A DNA stretch of 62,000 nt from Gnetum montanum (Eukaryota > Streptophyta > Gnetopsida > Gnetales > Gnetaceae), in contig MNCI01037900.1 in NCBI GenBank assembly GCA_015680685.1, positions 492,810 through 554,809 on the forward strand, written 5' to 3'. The notes under the pieces were generated by a model that made no database searches, was not told the origin of the DNA, and saw only the letters and a program-made list of their open reading frames with translations. Of the stretch, positions 44,301 through 56,169 are shown in pieces (positions within the stretch are counted from its first letter, which is position 1; the number at the start of each line of letters is the position of its first letter). The position numbers and the translations under genes were made by a program.

Positions 44301-44960
44301 TTCAACAATAGGTGATAAATAGGTTTGGTATGCCTAAAGCACTAATTTTGGACAACAAAACATATTTCATAGATTTTACTTTTTTCAAGTTAATGCAATG
44401 CTTGAGGGTACAACATAAACTCACAACACCCTGTCACTTCCAAGCCAACGGTCAAGCAGAGATCACCAATAGGAAAATTAAAAGAACTTTAATGTAAATG
44501 ATTAGTAGATATGGGAAAAATTGAAGCACCAAACTCAACAATGCCCATTGGGCATATCACTCAACCTGGAAAACTCCTATAAGCTACTCTCCCTATGAGT
44601 TAATGTACAAAAAGTTACCTAAACTCCCAATTCAAATTGAACTTTGTACACTCATAAATGCTTATAAACTTGACATACATATTAACCTAGCACAAAAACA
44701 ATGACTCATGAAACTTACTAATAAGTAGTACTAATAATGAATGAAGTGCACAAGACACATAATAAACAATGTTAGAACACACAGATTTGGAAAATTACAT
44801 TCAAACTAGGAGACAAAGTTCTCTATGAGAATACCATGCATGTACTACAATAAAATAATTTTTAGACATTATGGAAAGGACCTTACATAATCCACTCAAC
44901 TTTTCCTTTTGGGGCTATGATAATTTACCACCCAATAAGTCCTCAAAAGTGCATGCTATT
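41400..44960 (+). pseudogene. el3 pol: protease, RT, RNase H, integrase
   Basis: Protease: LLDFGSRINLIS (41550), IIMGSTWLSTIDAKL. RT: FPLPFVDQVLDII, then VFMDDLSTYG (42879 onward) with FMDD intact, then LEHKISEKGIEVDLEKVRVI and GWRSFLGHTSYYKHFIKNFS, typical of Athila/Tat. RNase H: PFLIMTNASNYVLGVVL, LNYTTIEKGLMVMYALERFK. Integrase: LYKVCVNDLVRWCVPNTIQL, YGGQYLERG, RYFWPTIFKDAHHFLHFC, then FDLWRINFMQ (catalytic Asp changed to Asn), FGMPKALILDN (second Asp kept), HFQANGQAEITNRKIKRTL (Glu kept), and SYSPYELMYKKLPKLPIQIE. Stops and frameshifts throughout, so it makes no enzyme now. Pol copies RNA into DNA and inserts it in the genome. Confidence 0.9.
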
Positions 44961-45950
44961 CAACATCTAGCAACTTAAACCATTCATGGGCTTCCAAGTA
45001 ACCAACCACAATACTAACACCTCTAATCAAGAACATGCACACTCTATTTTCTGAATCTCCTTGTTTCAACTTAGTAGTGAGGGAGATATCCATCTACCAT
45101 AAAATCTTGACAAGGATAGATGATTTTTTCCCTTTTTATTTTACAATGTTCTTTATATGTTTTCTACTTAATATTTTATTAATTATTTATATATTTTTCT
45201 TTTCTTGCTATTTTCTTGTTATTTTTATTTAGTCTAATTTGAAATCTCATATTTTGTTCAATGACTACTACAAATTTTGGAAATTATTAAACATAGCACT
45301 CAAAGATATGATTAATTAATAAAAGAGCAATTTTGTCCTTAGATTATGTTCTCTACTACTAGTTTGTTAGTTTTCTCTTAGTATCAAGCAATAAAACCAT
45401 GAAATCCACTCGTTCCATCAGTTCCATGTGGAGTCCACATCATGGAAACATGAAGCTTCTTTCATATTAAAACTAAAAGTAACATGTGATCTTGTTACTA
45501 ATCGAACTAGGAAGGACCAAGTGGGAAATGGAGAAAGGTGTGACCTCAAGAAGATTTATGTGTTTTTTCTCAACTTCCTTCTTCAGTTCTATAACTCCTC
45601 ATTAGTATATCATCACTCTTGCTATCGATCATAAAAGAAAGCATGTCTTTGCATGGTGTGGTTCCTGTAAAAAAAAAAAAGAAAATAATGAAAATTCAAA
45701 GCACATCCTTTAGACAATTTCATGGGCTACAAGCACTAGGTATGTGATTGGAAAGACATGTTATCCATGCCTAAAGACACCCCTCTAACTAAGGTCCTAT
45801 CTACTTCCTTCTTCTCTTTTCTTCTTTTCTTGGAGTGATGGTTGTCCTGTATGGTTGGCATAGGCTCTTAATAATAGAAGAAAAAGAAAATGTCAATGCA
45901 AGATTACTATAATTGGAATGGACTTGATTTATATAAAAACAAAAAAATTC
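44961..45950 (+). other. el3 spacer after integrase
   Basis: It is non-coding. GGAAAGACATG and CCATGCCTAAAG (45747-45772) are the reverse of el1 7905-7950, and AATGGACTTGATTT (45917) the reverse of the block at about 7725. An A-run of 12 lies at 45670. The class of the sequence right of here is unclear. Confidence 0.5.
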
Positions 45951-48369
45951 AAGCTAGAAATCAAATTGATTAATGCGAAATAACTTTCATTCAAGATTCA
46001 TAGGCATCAAAAAGGATTCAAGGTACCTTAGGTGGTCTAGTCAATTGCATAAGGACTTACAAGTTTGTTACCAAGATAAATAAATCAAAATAGGTAGAAA
46101 AATAAGTGAATAATGGATCTAATGTTGGATCAATGAAAAACTGAGAGAGAGAGTAAAAAAAGAGGTTGCCAAAAATAAACTGTAAACTTTGTATGAAATG
46201 CTATAAAATACTATGAAATAGGTTCAAAAGGTATAGATTGATTAGCTTTCAAAAGCCTAAGAATACAAATAATTTAGAGATCTTTCTAAATTTGTTAGCA
46301 AGGTGTGTCCTATAGCTGATCTACATATGCCTATCTTGATCAATCTACTTGATAAAAATAAATGTTGTAGTAGCTTTTGAAGGCTACAAAATTCTCTCTA
46401 TCCTAATGAGGTTTCCAATGTACTAAAAGTTCCCTCCCCCACCCAAAAAAAAAGAAACCCGAAAAATGATGTCAATTCTTGCTTAAATAGGCCACAATTT
46501 GCTATTTCTCCATTCATTAGTCTTTGACAAGTTTATTAGGTAGTTACATAGCACTTTTGATCATTTTAATGGTCCAAAACTACAATATTTTTGAGATCTT
46601 CCACTTGGAATGCCAACATTTTTGACATTATGAGCATTAAGTACATAATTTTAGTATAATTTGTGGTGTTTTTATATTCCATAGCACGAATTACAGTTTA
46701 CAAAGTGTAGCTACACCAGGATTTTCACAAAAAAAGGTGACATGATTGATTTTTCAAAGATATTTCAAGGCATTTATTTTTTCTCTTGAATCTGATCAAA
46801 ATTACATGATAACATTTGGTCACAATGCTTTCCTATTCACAACTAACTTTTCTTTGAGAGGTTTCATTCACCCATATTTGTTGATGGTTTTGAGGATTTA
46901 CCTAAAAGACATTAACAAAGAATGCGACACACCATCACAGGTTCATCACCAATGCTTCTTTTTCTACACTTGATTGTGTATCTATTGAATCATGCCAAGA
47001 AATGCTCATGAAGATGAACTAAGGTGATAGCAATATGAAATGAGGTGATAGTTACATTAGCTATTGAAGAATGATCAAATAGGCTTACAAAGAATTCCAA
47101 ATGTTTTAACATCGTGGTTATGACATAATGACATGTTTAGTGACATTCTTCCCTTTTATTGGGAGTGAAACCTTTTTTGGATTTCAATGCCAAGGCTGAA
47201 TTCTTTTCTTTGTTATCTCATTGATTGAAACATTTGGAGATTTTAGTAAATTTGATTGATGAAGTAAGTTGTAGAAGATGTCGTATGGCCATGATGCATG
47301 AATGTCAAACATAGGTTTTCAATGTTAACAAGGTAAGGCTAAAATGGTTACATGGTTATGACTATGAAAGGGTAGCAAGAATGATATGAGGCAAGCACTT
47401 TCGACATGGTTAAACAAGCTAACCAAATGTCATGTATTAAGATCACATGATAACCCATTATTGCAATGAGTCATAACTCTATGATGACTTCATGCTCATC
47501 CTATAAACATAACTTCAAGAGAAAACAAGAAAATAAGTGAAAGAAACTAGAGATTGCAGTGAGCTTACATGAGGCAATAAGCAAACATTGGCCACCATGA
47601 AATACAATTGGAAAAAGTTGAGAGCATTGCATCTTGTTTTGCAATTTTTATGTAAATTTTATAGTGTTTTGAAGCCAAAGAGAAGAGCTCTCGCTCTCTT
47701 GTAACAAATCATCAAGTATATCTAGGCTACATATTTGATGAAGTCTACAAAGAAATATCAACAACACTTAAAGAAAATATATTAATGTTAGATGTAATAA
47801 GGTCCACGTGAAGGCTTTAATGTTTCCTTATAGGGCTTTGGTGATGTCTTGGACAAATTGAGGTTTAAGTGAGAAACTTGGTTTTTGGTGTTTTCTCTCC
47901 ATCGTCATGGGTTGTAATGGAGATTTTGGCCAAGGAATCCTATGCAATGTCTATGGTGTGGAACTCAATGGTTTTGACTATGTAATCAAGCCATTTGAAG
48001 GTTTTTTCTATTGAGGGTATGTGATCAAATAGGCTTCCAAGCTCAAAGTTTAGGTATTTAAGATCGATTGATTTGATTTATAACACAAAAAAGGTCCACA
48101 TAGGGTTAAAGGCAAGTCAAGTTGGTGTCACATCTTCATAGCTCAATCTTGCATGTCAACAAAAACATTAAGTAGCATCTAAATGATATAGTTGTTAAAT
48201 AAGGTTAAAATAAGGCCAAAATAATATAATAAATGATATGAACTTTTTATTTTGATTACTATGTTGTCAAAATAGGCAATAATGTAATGGAAGGCTATAA
48301 ATGAGTAAAATAATGACATTTTAATGTCAAAATAAGACAAAATGATGAATATTCCATATTGTTATTGTG
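45951..48369. other. AT-rich stretch without a recognisable gene
   Basis: No domain, RNA gene or clear repeat was seen. Open frames such as 46746-46973 lack motifs. It could be the untranslated part of a large element. Confidence 0.45.
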
Positions 48370-49200
48370 TTTGAGCTAGTGGGGTAGTGTGTGGGAATCA
48401 TAAACTAGGATGGCAATGCATTTGACACTCCTGGGCAATGTGTACACTGTATAGATTTGGTTGATAGGGTATTTATGCCAAATAAGCGAGCAATTTCACT
48501 AGTACAATGTTTTTGGCCTATGATATCTTAGATTTGGAGCTGTCGAACCCACATGGTAGTGTGTTTGACTAGTTTGTATAACATATTGACCATGATATCT
48601 AGCTTGTTAGTGCGTTTGAGCTTATTTCATTTTCAATTTCATTTACACAACATTTTTGGCACTTGGTATCTTAGTTCTAGAGTTGTGTGGCCCATCTATT
48701 AGCTTGTTTGACAAGATTGATAGTGTTTTGGGCTATGGAAGTAACTTTCATATCAAAAGAGAGTGTATGGGGTTAATTTCACAGTCAATTTCACTCCCAT
48801 AGAGTTTTTAACTTTTGGTGGTTTTTTCTAGGCTTTATGGGACCCACCTTAAGGCATATTAGAGTTATATGAGCAATGAATTAGATCATGAAAAGTATTT
48901 TTGCAAGAAAGAGCAGCATATGAACTCAATTTCATTATTTATTTTATTGTCTCAACATGTTCAACCCTTGGTATTTTTCGTTTATAGTCTGTGGGGCCCC
49001 TATACCATCAATATTGAACATATGGGTAGTGTATTGCACAAGGAAAACTCAATTTATCATCAAGTATCACCATGTAAACTTAATTATATTCCAATAGCAT
49101 ATTTCACCTATTTCACTGGTAATTTCATATCATCAGTGTATTTGGTAAAGGGTAGAATCATAAAACCATCAAGGCATAGTGTATTTAGGAAAACTTGATT
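48370..49200 (+). repeat. degenerate tandem array, about 150-base unit
   Basis: Four units are anchored by a core of the type TTGGxxxxTGGTATCTTAG, then a purine-rich piece, GTGxGGCCC, and AGTGTGTTTGAC. Cores are at about 48511, 48656, 48810 and 48962 (spacing 145-155). Identity between units is low, so the array is old. The open frame 48869-49198 crosses it but has no domain. Confidence 0.55.
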
Positions 49201-49297
49201 TTTTGAATGAATTGGTCAAAGCATATTTGGTCAAACTTGGAAATTTCAGGCTTTTTCTTATCACAGTTAAGGGCAAAACACATGAAATATATTGACC

Positions 49298-50668
49298 ATG
49301 GTAGGCAAGAATGGAACAACAAAAAAGAATGTGGGCATGAAGAAGGTAGTGGAGGCTAAGAGGATTATTCTATCTAGGCTTCTACATCCATCTACAAGGA
49401 AGGAATTTGCATCTACAACATCTAGGTACCCATTTCTCTACATTTTTTATTATTTTCTAGCTTGACTTGGCACTATTCTAGGTATTCTAAGCATATATAT
49501 GACAAAATTTTTATCTTTAAACTATGTAGAATTATGGTTCTATGTTTTTTGATAGTCATAGAAATGAAATCTAGGTTTCTTGGCTTTTTGTATAAATATT
49601 TGGGGTTGTTCTAAGCCACATGTGCAGTGTGTTGGCATGTTTTGGTTATTTTTTGAAATTTATGGATTTTTCTTTGCCACATTGACAACTTTAATGAGGT
49701 TTTGCCCACTCTTGGTTCGCATTCTTGACATTTGGGAATGGTGAATGCAATGAAATAAGATTCTAGGTCATGAATGTATTTTTTTCAAGTTTTCTCTATG
49801 GTTAATCTACATCAAATTAGGGTTTTTAAATCAATTTTTAGTGAATTTCAGATTTTTCTACACCTGTATGTGTAGTGTTATTAAAATTTTTAGTTAAACT
49901 GACAATTTTTGCAACATTTATGATTAGTAATTAATTTTTAAATTTTTTTTCTAACCTTAGGATCAATGTTTTGCCACATTTTATGGTTGAATGCAGAGTT
50001 TTGGATTTTTTCTCTACAATCTTGGTAGTGTTTCAATGCCAGGTGCTTGGGATGGTTATTGTGATTTTTCTCTAATCTTGTGGTTAGTGTGTTTGATCTC
50101 TAGCTCTCATAGAGTTGCATTTTTGCCCTTCCTTACTTGAGACTATAGCATATTAGGCATTTTGAAACTTTTGTGGGGAAGGAATGGTAGCATATAAACT
50201 ACAAGATCAAGAATTCTCTGTCATTTCCAACATTTTAGATTTTCTTAGCTCTTAAACCATGTTATTGGAATTTTTTTTGCTCCTTAGGACTCAACATTAT
50301 TAATCTTAATCACATGCTTCTGTTAAAATCTTGTTTCATGTCAATTGTTTGTGAAAATGCTCATTTATGCTTTGCATGTCAATTGCTTGGCAAAATATCT
50401 ATTTATGTTTTATATAATATCAAATATTGTTTTTCATGTCAATTTCTTGACAAAATGTCAAATTTGATTTTTTATGTTAAATGTTTGACAAAATGTCAAT
50501 GATGGTATTATTTGTTAACATTGGAACATTTAATGTTATTTTATGTTTTAGTTTCAATGTTAGCTTATGTTCTATGGTATTACTATTTTGCTTGTTTATA
50601 GGACTCTAGTGGTGGCAGTGATGGCTCCAGCAATGTTCTCCCTCCTACTCCCATGGTTTAGCTAGGCT
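49298..50668 (+). CDS. possible two-exon small gene (low confidence)
   Basis: ATG at 49298 has a good plant start context (GACCATGGT). Exon 1 reads MVGKNGTTKKNVGMKKVVEA, then KRIILSRLLHPSTRKEFA, to a donor AG/GTACC at 49425. An acceptor CTCTAG ending at 50609 and the exon GGSDGSSNVLPPTPMV ending at a stop near 50668 keep the frame. The intron would be about 1.2 kb and AT-rich. The product would be a 60-odd residue, basic then Gly/Ser-rich protein of unknown function. No homologue is recognised. It may be a decayed first and last exon of a larger gene or transposon, or chance. Confidence 0.25.
50337..50510 (+). repeat. short tandem array, 38-base unit
   Basis: Units start CATGTCAATT at 50337, 50375 and 50435 and TATGTTAAAT at 50473. 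Each is followed by a CTTGxCAAAATxT core. Spacings of 38, 60 and 38 bases suggest a 38-base unit with one irregular copy. Confidence 0.6.
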
Positions 50669-51089
50669 ATTGATGATGATGGAATTGTTATTTTCGATGT
50701 TCTTATGGCTACATGGTTGTTATTATTTTATTGACTATCATGGTTTTGGAGACAATGTATTATTTATTATTTTTTACACTGTATAACTATGGCTACTATT
50801 GTTTATTTGGTTGTACCACTGTCACAATTTTTATTTGGATGTTTTTCTATGTTTTTTCTTTATGTTTTATGTTTGTATGCAAACATAAATGGTAAACATA
50901 ATCTATGAGTTAAGGAAAAAAAATGAAAAATAAGGCTACAAAGTAAAACTGGTAAATAAAATATAATGCAATAAAAAATGTAAAATAAGGTGTAAACATG
51001 CAAGAAAAAATTGTAAATGATGCTATTAAGTAAACTAGCCACAATGTATGTACAAGGAGAAGAAAGAAGAGGCTATCACATGTATTAGT
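50669..51089. other. AT-rich stretch without a recognisable gene
   Basis: Rich in TTTAT and GTTTATG; nothing recognised. Confidence 0.5.
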
Positions 51090-51255
51090 TTTATGCCTTG
51101 GTAGGCCATGGTGTCACTAGTTTTAGGCCTTGGTAAACCATAGTGTCATCATATTTAGGGCCTGATAGGTCACGATTTACCAATTTCAAGCCATGGTAGG
51201 TCATGGTACCACTAGTTTTAGGCCTTGGTAGGCCATGGTTTACTAGTTTTCTAGC
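51090..51255. repeat. 33-base minisatellite with CCATGG-type core
   Basis: Five units with a core CCTTGGTAGGCCATGG or variants lie at 51095, 51128, 51161, 51191 and 51223 (spacing 30-33), separated by GTCACTAGTTTTAGG. CCATGG is itself a palindrome and pairs with the CCTTGG half, so each unit could form a short hairpin. It lies between unassigned DNA and the gypsy protease remnant to the right. Confidence 0.8.
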
Positions 51256-51364
51256 AAGTGTGAGATAATCTTGAAAGAAAATACATGAATAAAATAAATA
51301 GAAAAACATGATACAAGGCTAAAAAAGTAAACAAATGAACATTGATAAAGTAAGAGATAAGATG

Positions 51365-52230
51365 TCAATTATTAATTTGTTATTTCACCTTTGATATATC
51401 AAGGGATCCCTTTTGCACAATTCTATGTTCATCATTCTTATTGTTCAATATGGCAAGTGACAAGTGTTCTTGTTGGTCATTTAATGTTGTAATGTTAACA
51501 CTATTGTTGTTGGTCCCAACTTGAGTGTCAAGTGTTTTATCTTGAAAGTTCACTTTCGATCTTTATTCAATGTTGACATTGTTAACACATGCTGGAAACA
51601 TATTATCCCCATAAATGATAATTTCACCATTCCCATAAGGCAAGTAAATCTCTTGGTGTATATGAGAGAAGACTACCTAAAGCCTGGCTAACCATGGCCT
51701 TCCTAGGATCAAGTTAAGACTAGCAATCTCTGCAACCACTCAAAAGTTGGCAGATGTAGAGAATTATTTCCCAATTACAAAGTTTAAGGAGATAGAACCT
51801 TCTACCACTACCTATGATCCATTGAATAACTTAAGAGTAGAGGTAGAAGTTTCCTGGACAAGTTCAATTAGGCCTAGTTGCTCAATGATAGTAAATGGTA
51901 TCACGACAACATCCACATGAACATGATGAACCTTATAGTTCCTAACTTGTATGATAGTTAGGAGAGGATCAGATAGCACGTCTCCATTTTCTTAAGCAAT
52001 CTTCACTTCACTATCATGAAAGGTGAGTGTGGTTTGATACTGATCTTCTCTAAGTGAAGTTTGCATAATGATAGAGTGAATGAATTCTTTGCTAGTAAGC
52101 ATGTCTTTACTCACAGGAACATATATTAACATTTGAACTTGTGCATCTATATAAGCATGGGAAGCCATTACTAGGTCATATAGGTTTAATGATGTGTTCA
52201 GGACCATTTGACTTGTTCCATTATCATGAG
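51365..52230 (-). pseudogene. Tat-like gypsy protease domain
   Basis: On the minus strand: LTFHDSEVKI, NGDVLSDPLLTIIQVRNYKV, VDVVVIPFTIIEQLG, FVIGK, then SLNLILGRPWLARL (about 51720-51680), then HQEIYLPYGNGEIIIYGDN. The order and the LLGRPW...HQK signature are those of the protease of Tat/Ogre-type gypsy elements. The catalytic D-N/T-G is destroyed (VDVVV), and stops are present. The RT that should follow on the left is absent; a minisatellite is found there instead. Confidence 0.8.
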
Positions 52231-53100
52231 GAAGTTCCTTTTATTGGAGTGTGATTTTTCAGCCTTGGTAGTCTTAATTTCATCCATTCTTACTAGAATT
52301 TTTATCTCATGTCTTGGAGTGTGTTGTTTGGGTCCCTTGCTCATACCTGGTTTGTGATTCTTTCTTGGTTAACTCATTGATGTAGTTTGCGTAATGGAGC
52401 TCATGGGTAAGGCTAGTCTTAGTGCAAACTTCTATGGATCAATTTACTTCCAAGCCTTATGCTAGCTATCTTCAGTAGGTTTAATTATTGATTTGGCAAC
52501 ATGTTATTTTCACCACCATTGTAGTGACTTTTTGTTGGTTACTAATAACAATGTTGAGGTATTCACCACAATAGGTAAGCATTGGTCACGGGTTGTTGCA
52601 AGTTTGCTTATGGATGGTGGGGAAACTCAAATAACAAATGGTTTCTTGGCTTTAGGAGGATTGATAATGCTTTGTTTGGGTTGTGATGTTGTTACCACTG
52701 AAGATGGGACACGTATGAAAAAAGGCTTATTAGGATCTAGAGGTGGTGGTATCCATATAATAAATGGAATTTTAGGCTTTAGTTTTTAGGGACAAGCATT
52801 AGCTGGTGATAACTTAATAAAAAAGGGTTTCCTAGGAGGAGGAGACCAATTGATTATTCTAAATAAGGCTATGATGTAAGGATTATTGTTGGCGTTTAGA
52901 GAATAGGATTTTTCAACACTAGCTCTTCATGATCGATCATCTTCTAGAGATCATATTTAAAGGCTAAGTAAAAATTAGTATCATGATCAGCTAGTTAATG
53001 ATAGTGATAAATATATCAAGCTTGAAATATTTTGATAGTTTTGGATCATCTTTGGTTGCTATGATTGGGTGCTTAGCTATCTCACAAAGATGATTGTATC
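52231..53100 (-). other. Tat-like element, linker between gag and protease
   Basis: No motif is recognised. It is probably the degraded gag C-terminus. The plus-strand open frame 52493-52789 is not supported by any domain. Confidence 0.45.
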
Positions 53101-53970
53101 TCTTATGAGCTTTCTCAGATGATTTCTTATGTTAAATATTAGCATTAAGCAATTTTTCTAGTAGCTTAGAAGGTTTCATGGGCAAATTAGCATACTTAGA
53201 TCTATCCTTATGCTCAAAACTTATTTTTTTCTAGTTGGAAGCATATGAGATAGATGGTTGCAATGGGGCACAAGATGTGTTGTGTTGGCTACCCCTTTGT
53301 ATGTTTAGTATCTTTTTCTACAATGACTATAGTTGCTTGTAATGGATTAGTCTTATATTTTTCCCTCCTCATATGATGGTTCTTATAGGCCACATAGGCT
53401 GAATTATTGCTAGCTCTAGTAGCCTCCTCAATGTTCTTAATTTGTGAAAAGCTTGACTAAGTGATCGAGGTTCTAAGTAGTATAGTTTTTAGTTGATAAA
53501 GTTGTTGATCGCCCACTTAAAAGTGGCTAACAAATGAATCTTAGATATGGGATTTGATATCCAATTACATGTTACATTCCATCTCCAAATAAACCTTTGA
53601 ATTGGTGCAAGTAACCCCTACCTGACTTTCATGAGTTGGTCCAAAGTTGTATCAAGCTTTAGGTTGTATTTAAAGTAGTCAACAAACTGAGTTATCACAT
53701 CTTCAAGAAAGGAGATAAAATATTTGGGTAATGTACAACATCAATTTTTGTTAAGGACATAGGAAAAATGTGCAATATAGTGTGAGGCCAGGATTATAGT
53801 AAAAGACACTTCGACTAAAAGATGATAAGGTGTGCATTAGGATCACCCTCATCATTATACTAACTAAAGTGAGGAATCAAGATGCTTATAGGTAATGTGA
53901 TTTAAGGAATGATTGGGTTAATATGATCATCTTGGTAAAAGTCATGACATTTACCATTTGGATGGTACTA
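53101..53970 (-). pseudogene. Tat-like gypsy gag (retrotrans_gag)
   Basis: On the minus strand it reads YNDEGDPNAHLIIF (about 53870), WPHTILHIFPMSLTK, then FLEDVITQFVDYFKYNLKLD, TTLDQLMKVR, LLAPIQRFIWRWNVTCNWIS, NPISKIHLLATFKWAINN. The Y/F-D-G-x-x-DP-x-x-H, FP-x-SL and the F-x-x-R-W blocks are the retrotrans_gag pattern of Tat elements. Several stops. It belongs with the protease at 51365-52230. Confidence 0.75.
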
Positions 53971-54703
53971 GTTTTAAGCTTTTGAAACTACTTAATTAGG
54001 TTTTGGATCATGTGGAAGGCTTGATCTAGATCTTGTGGCGTTCTTGCAAGCTACATTGGTTGTTGAATGATTGGTGTTTGTGAAATAGGTAACAGTATAG
54101 ACTAGAGGAACCATGTGATTACTAATGCTGGAGGATTAAATATGGAAAATGAGGTTGGTAAAGGAACATGAGAAACAAAGGGTGTATCGAGTAGAAATGA
54201 GTTACAAGATACATGTAGTATTTAAGATCCCACAAAATGAACAACTAAGACTATAAACAATTGTGGCATGGATGAAACTAGTGTAAGCTGTGACACTATA
54301 ACAAAAGATGTAGAGCTAAATGTAGAAACAAATAAAGTAGGTTGAGAATCTTGAGTTGTGGAGATCATAGGGAGAGCTTGGTTTATTACTATGATAGGAG
54401 GCAGAGAGTTGAACATAGATACTTCAGGAACAGATCAGTATAAAAAGTCCCATAAATGAGCATTGGTTTCATAATAGGTCCCAAATTCATCTTAGTCTTC
54501 TTGCTCCTAGTCTAAACTAGCTTCATCACTTGCTATGGCTCATCATCAACATCCACTAACTAGGCAAGCATGTTGACATATAGTTCAAATAATTTAATAT
54601 GGTCGTATGGGGATAAATTTTTTCTCAGTCTTGTGGATGATCTCAAACTAAAGCTTTGAATCAAGTTTTTTATGTGTTATACATAAACTAACCTATATTT
54701 TCT
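53971..54703 (-). other. Tat-like element, 5' part, cut by copia-2
   Basis: It carries no domain. Low-complexity coding-like pieces (Ser/Val/Thr-rich, 54222-54416 minus) fit the variable gag N-terminus. It ends at the copia-2 LTR (54704). The sequence after 61271 may continue it. Confidence 0.4.
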
Positions 54704-55809
54704 TAAGGATCAAGAAACTAGAAAGGAGGGTTGAATAAGTTTTCTAATTTACAATCAAACTTGTCACATAAAACACACCAAAAGTTATGTGGTTCCCCAA
54801 CTTAGGTAGTCCACACTTGAAGGGCAAATTCCTTGCACACCTCTAGACTTTGTTTCTTCCAAAATATGGTTTAGAGGATACCACAACCTTTACAAGCACT
54901 AAGCCCTTCACTAGAGTGTTTCATCGCTATGAAACCACTCAACCCTCCAAGGTTCAAACAAGCTCAGAATGTGGTTTGAAGGATCCCACAAACTTTACAA
55001 AATTGAGCTCTGCTATGGAGTATTTTGATGCTGCAAAATCACTTAATCTTGTAGGATCCCAGTAAGCTCAATATGGATGCCTTCTTGCAAGAAGCACATC
55101 AATCCCACAAGAAAGAAGACCAAGAAAAGAGTGTAACTCAAATTACAGGTCCTTGTACTTTGAAGCATAGTTTTACAACCAATCAAGTGAATGATGTGAC
55201 AAATGAAGTACACAAGTACAACAACATAAAATAGATAATGATAGCTTTGATGTTGACAATACTTGCATAATTCCAAAGAATTTTTTATCTTTTTATAGCT
55301 TTGAAGTTTTCAAAAATACCTCAGAATTCATGCAACTACCCAACAACTAGTCTAGATGTCTCCTTCGAAGTTGGAAAGTATAATTGAGTTTAGCCTAAAT
55401 TCTAAAGAGATGTCTCCTTAGAGAATGGAATTTTTGTTGGGAGACATCTTCTTTGCCATGGGGACATCTCCTATTTCTTGAAGACATATTCATATGAATT
55501 CATTCTTCTCGACTGAGACATCTACTATTTCTTGGAGATGTCACCTCAATGTTTAAGCTCTAGTTCCTAAGTCTTTTCCTCATTGATTTGGCTTCTTCCC
55601 AATCCTTGGAGCATCTTCGTTTGGTTTTTAGTCTTCATTTTTATCCATACTTTTCCATGCTCTCATATTGCCTATGTAGTCTCCATTTTGATGCCTCATT
55701 ATACATTTCATTTCGTTGAGTTTCATTCATGATCTATAAGATTAACACATACACAAAAAAACTATGTTCTTCATTTTTCTTAAGGTTTTGACATATCAAA
55801 AGGTCAACA
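54704..55809 (-). repeat. copia-2 3' LTR (1106 bases)
   Basis: It ends GGTCAACA (start TGTTGACC on the minus strand). On the minus strand U3 has a series of AGACATCT/AGATGTCT sites within 55340-55550, then TATA box AGCTATAAAAAG (55300-55289). It matches 31751-32895 in reverse. Confidence 0.9.
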
Positions 55810-55826
55810 ATCTTTCCCTTTTTGGT
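55810..55826 (-). promoter_or_regulatory. copia-2 polypurine tract
   Basis: CCAAAAAGGGAAAGAT on the minus strand directly before TGTTGACC. A second tract CAAAAAGGGAAAGAA lies about 300 bases upstream at about 56130-56145. Confidence 0.8.
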
Positions 55827-56169
55827 AATGTTTAAAACTTAAGAAAATGGATGATTAATTATGAAATTTAAATGATATTAATTGATAAAAATACTTTAAA
55901 ACATATAAATTCTGATGGTAGCCAAACTTATCACTAGGATAGGGCTCTAGAGCTCAAGGCCCAAGGTAGAGGTCAAAAAGAGATAAAATAATATTTCCAA
56001 GATACTATCCAAGGCAAAAACTTATCTCTATAATATTATAATAACAATACATAACCATGTCCAAACCATGTATTCATAACCATGTACAACAAGATCTGTC
56101 AAGATGAGATAGGCCAAAAATTCTTTCCCTTTTTGAACATCATCAAAAAGGAGGGATCATCAAAGGATC

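Larger units (their letters stand above)
37921..45950 (+). mobile_element. el3: Athila/Tat-like gypsy with remains of gag and all pol domains
   Basis: On the plus strand: 5' LTR (37921-38731), tRNA-Asp primer site (38733), gag (about 39850-41200), protease (41540-41890), RT, RNase H, integrase (42540-44960), and the spacer (45000-45950), of which a block near 45745-45790 matches the el1 spacer in reverse. The 3' LTR and any second ORF were not found, so the 3' end is uncertain. Gag and protease are close to those of el1/el2, and the LTR end CTCATCA, the one-base gap and the primer site are the same. It is the best model for the missing pol of el1/el2. Confidence 0.8.
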
